Origin: CAZTXD01 sp964617995
GTDB lineage: Bacteria > Actinomycetota > Acidimicrobiia > Spongiisociales > ZC4RG35
Assembly: GCA_964617995.1 (NCBI GenBank)
Contig: CAZTXD010000013.1
Coordinates: forward strand, 1 to 43,460
Length of the DNA stretch: 43,460 nt
Direction of reading: 5' to 3'
Position numbers and translations under genes: made by a program. Positions within the stretch are counted from its first letter, which is position 1. Each line of letters opens with the position of its first letter. Below the pieces are notes generated by a model. The model saw nothing but the letters and a program-made list of their open reading frames with translations, was not told the origin of the DNA and did no database searches. This document shows, piece after piece, positions 41,830 to 43,460 of this stretch.

Positions 41830-42465
41830 GTGGAGGTGGTCGGCATCGACGAAGTGGTGGCGTGGATTCGGGAGGTGGCGGCCAGGGTGGAAGCGGAGCG
41901 AACCTACCTGACCGAACTGGATTCGGCCATCGGCGACGCCGATCACGGGGCCAACATGAACCGCGGCTTCAAGGCGGTGCTGGAGAAGCTGGAGGCGTCG
42001 CCACCCGAGGACATCGCCGGCGCATTTCGAACAGTGGCGATGGCGCTGATCGGCAAGGTGGGGGGAGCGGCGGGACCGCTCTACGGCACGATGTTCCTGG
42101 AAATGGGCAAGTCCAGTGCCGGCAAGGACACACTCGACGTCTCGTCCTGGGCGGACGCCCTGCGGGCGGGGATCGACGGCGTGCGCGCCCGCGGCAAGGC
42201 CGAGCCCGGCGACAAGACGATGATCGACGCCCTCGAGCCCGCCCACACCGCCCTGGCCGAGGCAGCGGCCGACGGATCCGGACTGGGGGAGGCACTCCGG
42301 CGGGCAGAAGCCGCTGCCCACGAAGGCATGGAGGCGACCATCCCGCTGGTCGCTCGCAAGGGGAGGGCCAGTTACTTGGGGGAGAGGAGTGCAGGACACC
42401 AGGATCCCGGTGCCACCTCAGCGCATCTGATCCTGGCCGCTGCCGCCGACGTATGGGCCGACTGA
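41830..42465 (+). CDS. dhaL: Dihydroxyacetone kinase subunit DhaL
   Basis: The 211-residue subunit carries the nucleotide. The metal-ligand run is ELDSAIGDADHGANMNRG with Asp31, Asp36 and Asp38 (E. coli Asp30, Asp35, Asp37), then GGAAGPLYGTMF, GDKTMIDALEPA and YLGERSAGHQDPGATSAH. It starts one base after dhaK (GTG) and is followed 19 bases later by glpK. A diverged paralogue lies at 37412. In PTS-type systems DhaL keeps ADP bound and is recharged by DhaM, which is not found here. Confidence 0.93.
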   Translation: MEVVGIDEVVAWIREVAARVEAERTYLTELDSAIGDADHGANMNRGFKAVLEKLEASPPEDIAGAFRTVAMALIGKVGGAAGPLYGTMFLEMGKSSAGKDTLDVSSWADALRAGIDGVRARGKAEPGDKTMIDALEPAHTALAEAAADGSGLGEALRRAEAAAHEGMEATIPLVARKGRASYLGERSAGHQDPGATSAHLILAAAADVWAD

Positions 42466-42484
42466 CGAAGAGAAGGAGGACAGT

Positions 42485-43460
42485 ATGGCCAAGTATGCAG
42501 CCGCCATAGACCAGGGGACGACCAGTACCCGATGCATGATCTTCGATCACGGAGGCAGCGTCGTCTCGGTCGACCAGAGAGAGCACGAGCAGATCTACCC
42601 CAAGCCGGGGTGGGTGGAACACGACCCCAAGGAGATCTGGTTCCGCACTCAAGGCGTCATCGACGGGGCGCTCAGCAAGGGAGGCATCGATGTGGCAGAC
42701 ATCGCCGCCGTCGGCATCACCAACCAGCGGGAGACGGCGGTGGTGTGGGACCGAAGCACCGGTGAGCCCGTCTACAACGCCATCGTGTGGCAGGACACAC
42801 GCACCGACAAGATCTGCGACGAACTGGCCCGAGACGGCGGCCAGGATCGTTTCCGGGACAAGGTGGGGTTGCCGCTGGCGACCTACTTCTCGGGGCCGAA
42901 GGTCCGCTGGATCCTCGACAACGTCGACGGTGCCGCCGACAAGGCCGAGGCTGGGGACCTCGCCTTCGGCAACATCGACACCTGGGTGATCTGGAACCTG
43001 ACCGGCGGCACCGCCGGTGGGGCGCACGTCACCGACGTCACCAACGCCAGCCGTACCATGCTGATGGACCTCGCCACCCTCGACTGGGACGACGAGATCC
43101 TCGAGATCATGGGGGTTCCCCGTTCCATGCTCCCCGACATCCGCTCCTCGTCGCAGGTCTACGGGGAGGCGACGGGCTCCCTGGCAGGCATCCCCGTCGC
43201 CGGCGATCTCGGTGACCAGCAGGCGGCCACCTTCGGCCAGGTGTGCTTCGACGTGGGGGACGCCAAGAACACCTACGGCACGGGGAACTTCATGCTCCTC
43301 AACACCGGCACCGAACTGGTGCCGTCCGAGTCGGGACTGTTGACAACCGTCTGCTACAAGATCGGCGACCGGGATGCCGTGTACGCCCTGGAAGGGTCCA
43401 TCGCCATCACCGGTGCCCTGGTCCAGTGGCTGCGTGACAACCTGGGGATGATCCAGAGCT
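42485..43460 (+). CDS. glpK: Glycerol kinase (3' end cut by window)
   Basis: The 325 visible codons cover the N-terminal two-thirds of glycerol kinase (FGGY family, about 500 residues). Typical blocks are AAIDQGTTSTRCMIFD (ATP/Mg region), HEQIYPKPGWVEHDP, ITNQRETAVVWD, IVWQDTRTDKIC, and GDLGDQQAATFGQ with YGTGNFMLLNTG. It makes glycerol-3-phosphate from glycerol entering by GlpF. A strong AAGGAGG site precedes the ATG. Co-transcription with dhaK-dhaL puts both the phosphorylation of glycerol and of dihydroxyacetone under one operator. Confidence 0.95.
   Translation, partial: MAKYAAAIDQGTTSTRCMIFDHGGSVVSVDQREHEQIYPKPGWVEHDPKEIWFRTQGVIDGALSKGGIDVADIAAVGITNQRETAVVWDRSTGEPVYNAIVWQDTRTDKICDELARDGGQDRFRDKVGLPLATYFSGPKVRWILDNVDGAADKAEAGDLAFGNIDTWVIWNLTGGTAGGAHVTDVTNASRTMLMDLATLDWDDEILEIMGVPRSMLPDIRSSSQVYGEATGSLAGIPVAGDLGDQQAATFGQVCFDVGDAKNTYGTGNFMLLNTGTELVPSESGLLTTVCYKIGDRDAVYALEGSIAITGALVQWLRDNLGMIQS

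Overview
This 43.5 kb window is GC-rich chromosomal DNA from an actinobacterium (Actinomycetota). A WhiB iron-sulphur regulator, a GlnR-like orphan regulator next to glutamine synthetase, a GylR-like IclR regulator, an actinobacterial-style PHO box, many GTG starts and several apparently leaderless genes support this. The gene mix (cyclase/hydrolase and cyclase/ATPase fusions, Thr-rich lipoprotein linkers) would suit Acidimicrobiia, but that is inference. There is no phage, insertion sequence, CRISPR array, rRNA or recognisable tRNA.

Layout. (1) 1-4881, minus: a likely operon of a ProA-like aldehyde dehydrogenase, a lone form II molybdenum hydroxylase large subunit and selA (cut by the window edge). 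(2) 4974-7982, plus: four overlapping genes, FxsA-like protein, NUDIX hydrolase, metallo-beta-lactamase-fold hydrolase and secreted coiled-coil M23 peptidase, followed by four back-to-back stem-loops. (3) 8322-9935: mrp and an ErpA-type iron-sulphur carrier, divergent. (4) 10012-11935: ridA with an ALDH7 (aminoadipate semialdehyde) dehydrogenase. (5) 11996-15200, minus: glnA, a GlnR-like regulator and a cystathionine gamma-synthase/lyase-type gene. (6) 15480-17403: whiB, divergent from a CarH-like cobalamin photoreceptor regulator, then a TetR regulator. (7) 17458-20705: ppk1 and a beta-propeller lipoprotein. (8) 20728-30355: PHO box, pstSCAB, phoU and a response regulator, a hydrolase-cyclase fusion, a secreted nuclease lipoprotein and a PhoR-like kinase. 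(9) 30379-36628, minus: a polar amino acid ABC transporter and, downstream, a 1214-residue cyclase/STAND ATPase/solute-binding fusion. (10) 36741-43460, plus: plsY, an orphan dhaL, a hydrolase, a GylR-like regulator, then glpF-dhaK-dhaL-glpK (glpK cut by the window edge).

Main themes are phosphate and polyphosphate handling (8 with ppk1), nitrogen control (5) and glycerol/dihydroxyacetone use (10). The glycerol regulator gene and the glpF operon share a palindrome that contains a GATAAT -10 element.

The most unusual items are a ~50 bp palindromic repeat present three times, each copy starting 2-4 bases after a stop codon and in the same orientation as that gene; the catalytically complete cyclase fused to a STAND ATPase and a cytoplasmic peptide-type solute-binding domain; the CarH-like/WhiB divergent promoter with overlapping elements; and the four-hairpin array at 8004-8151.
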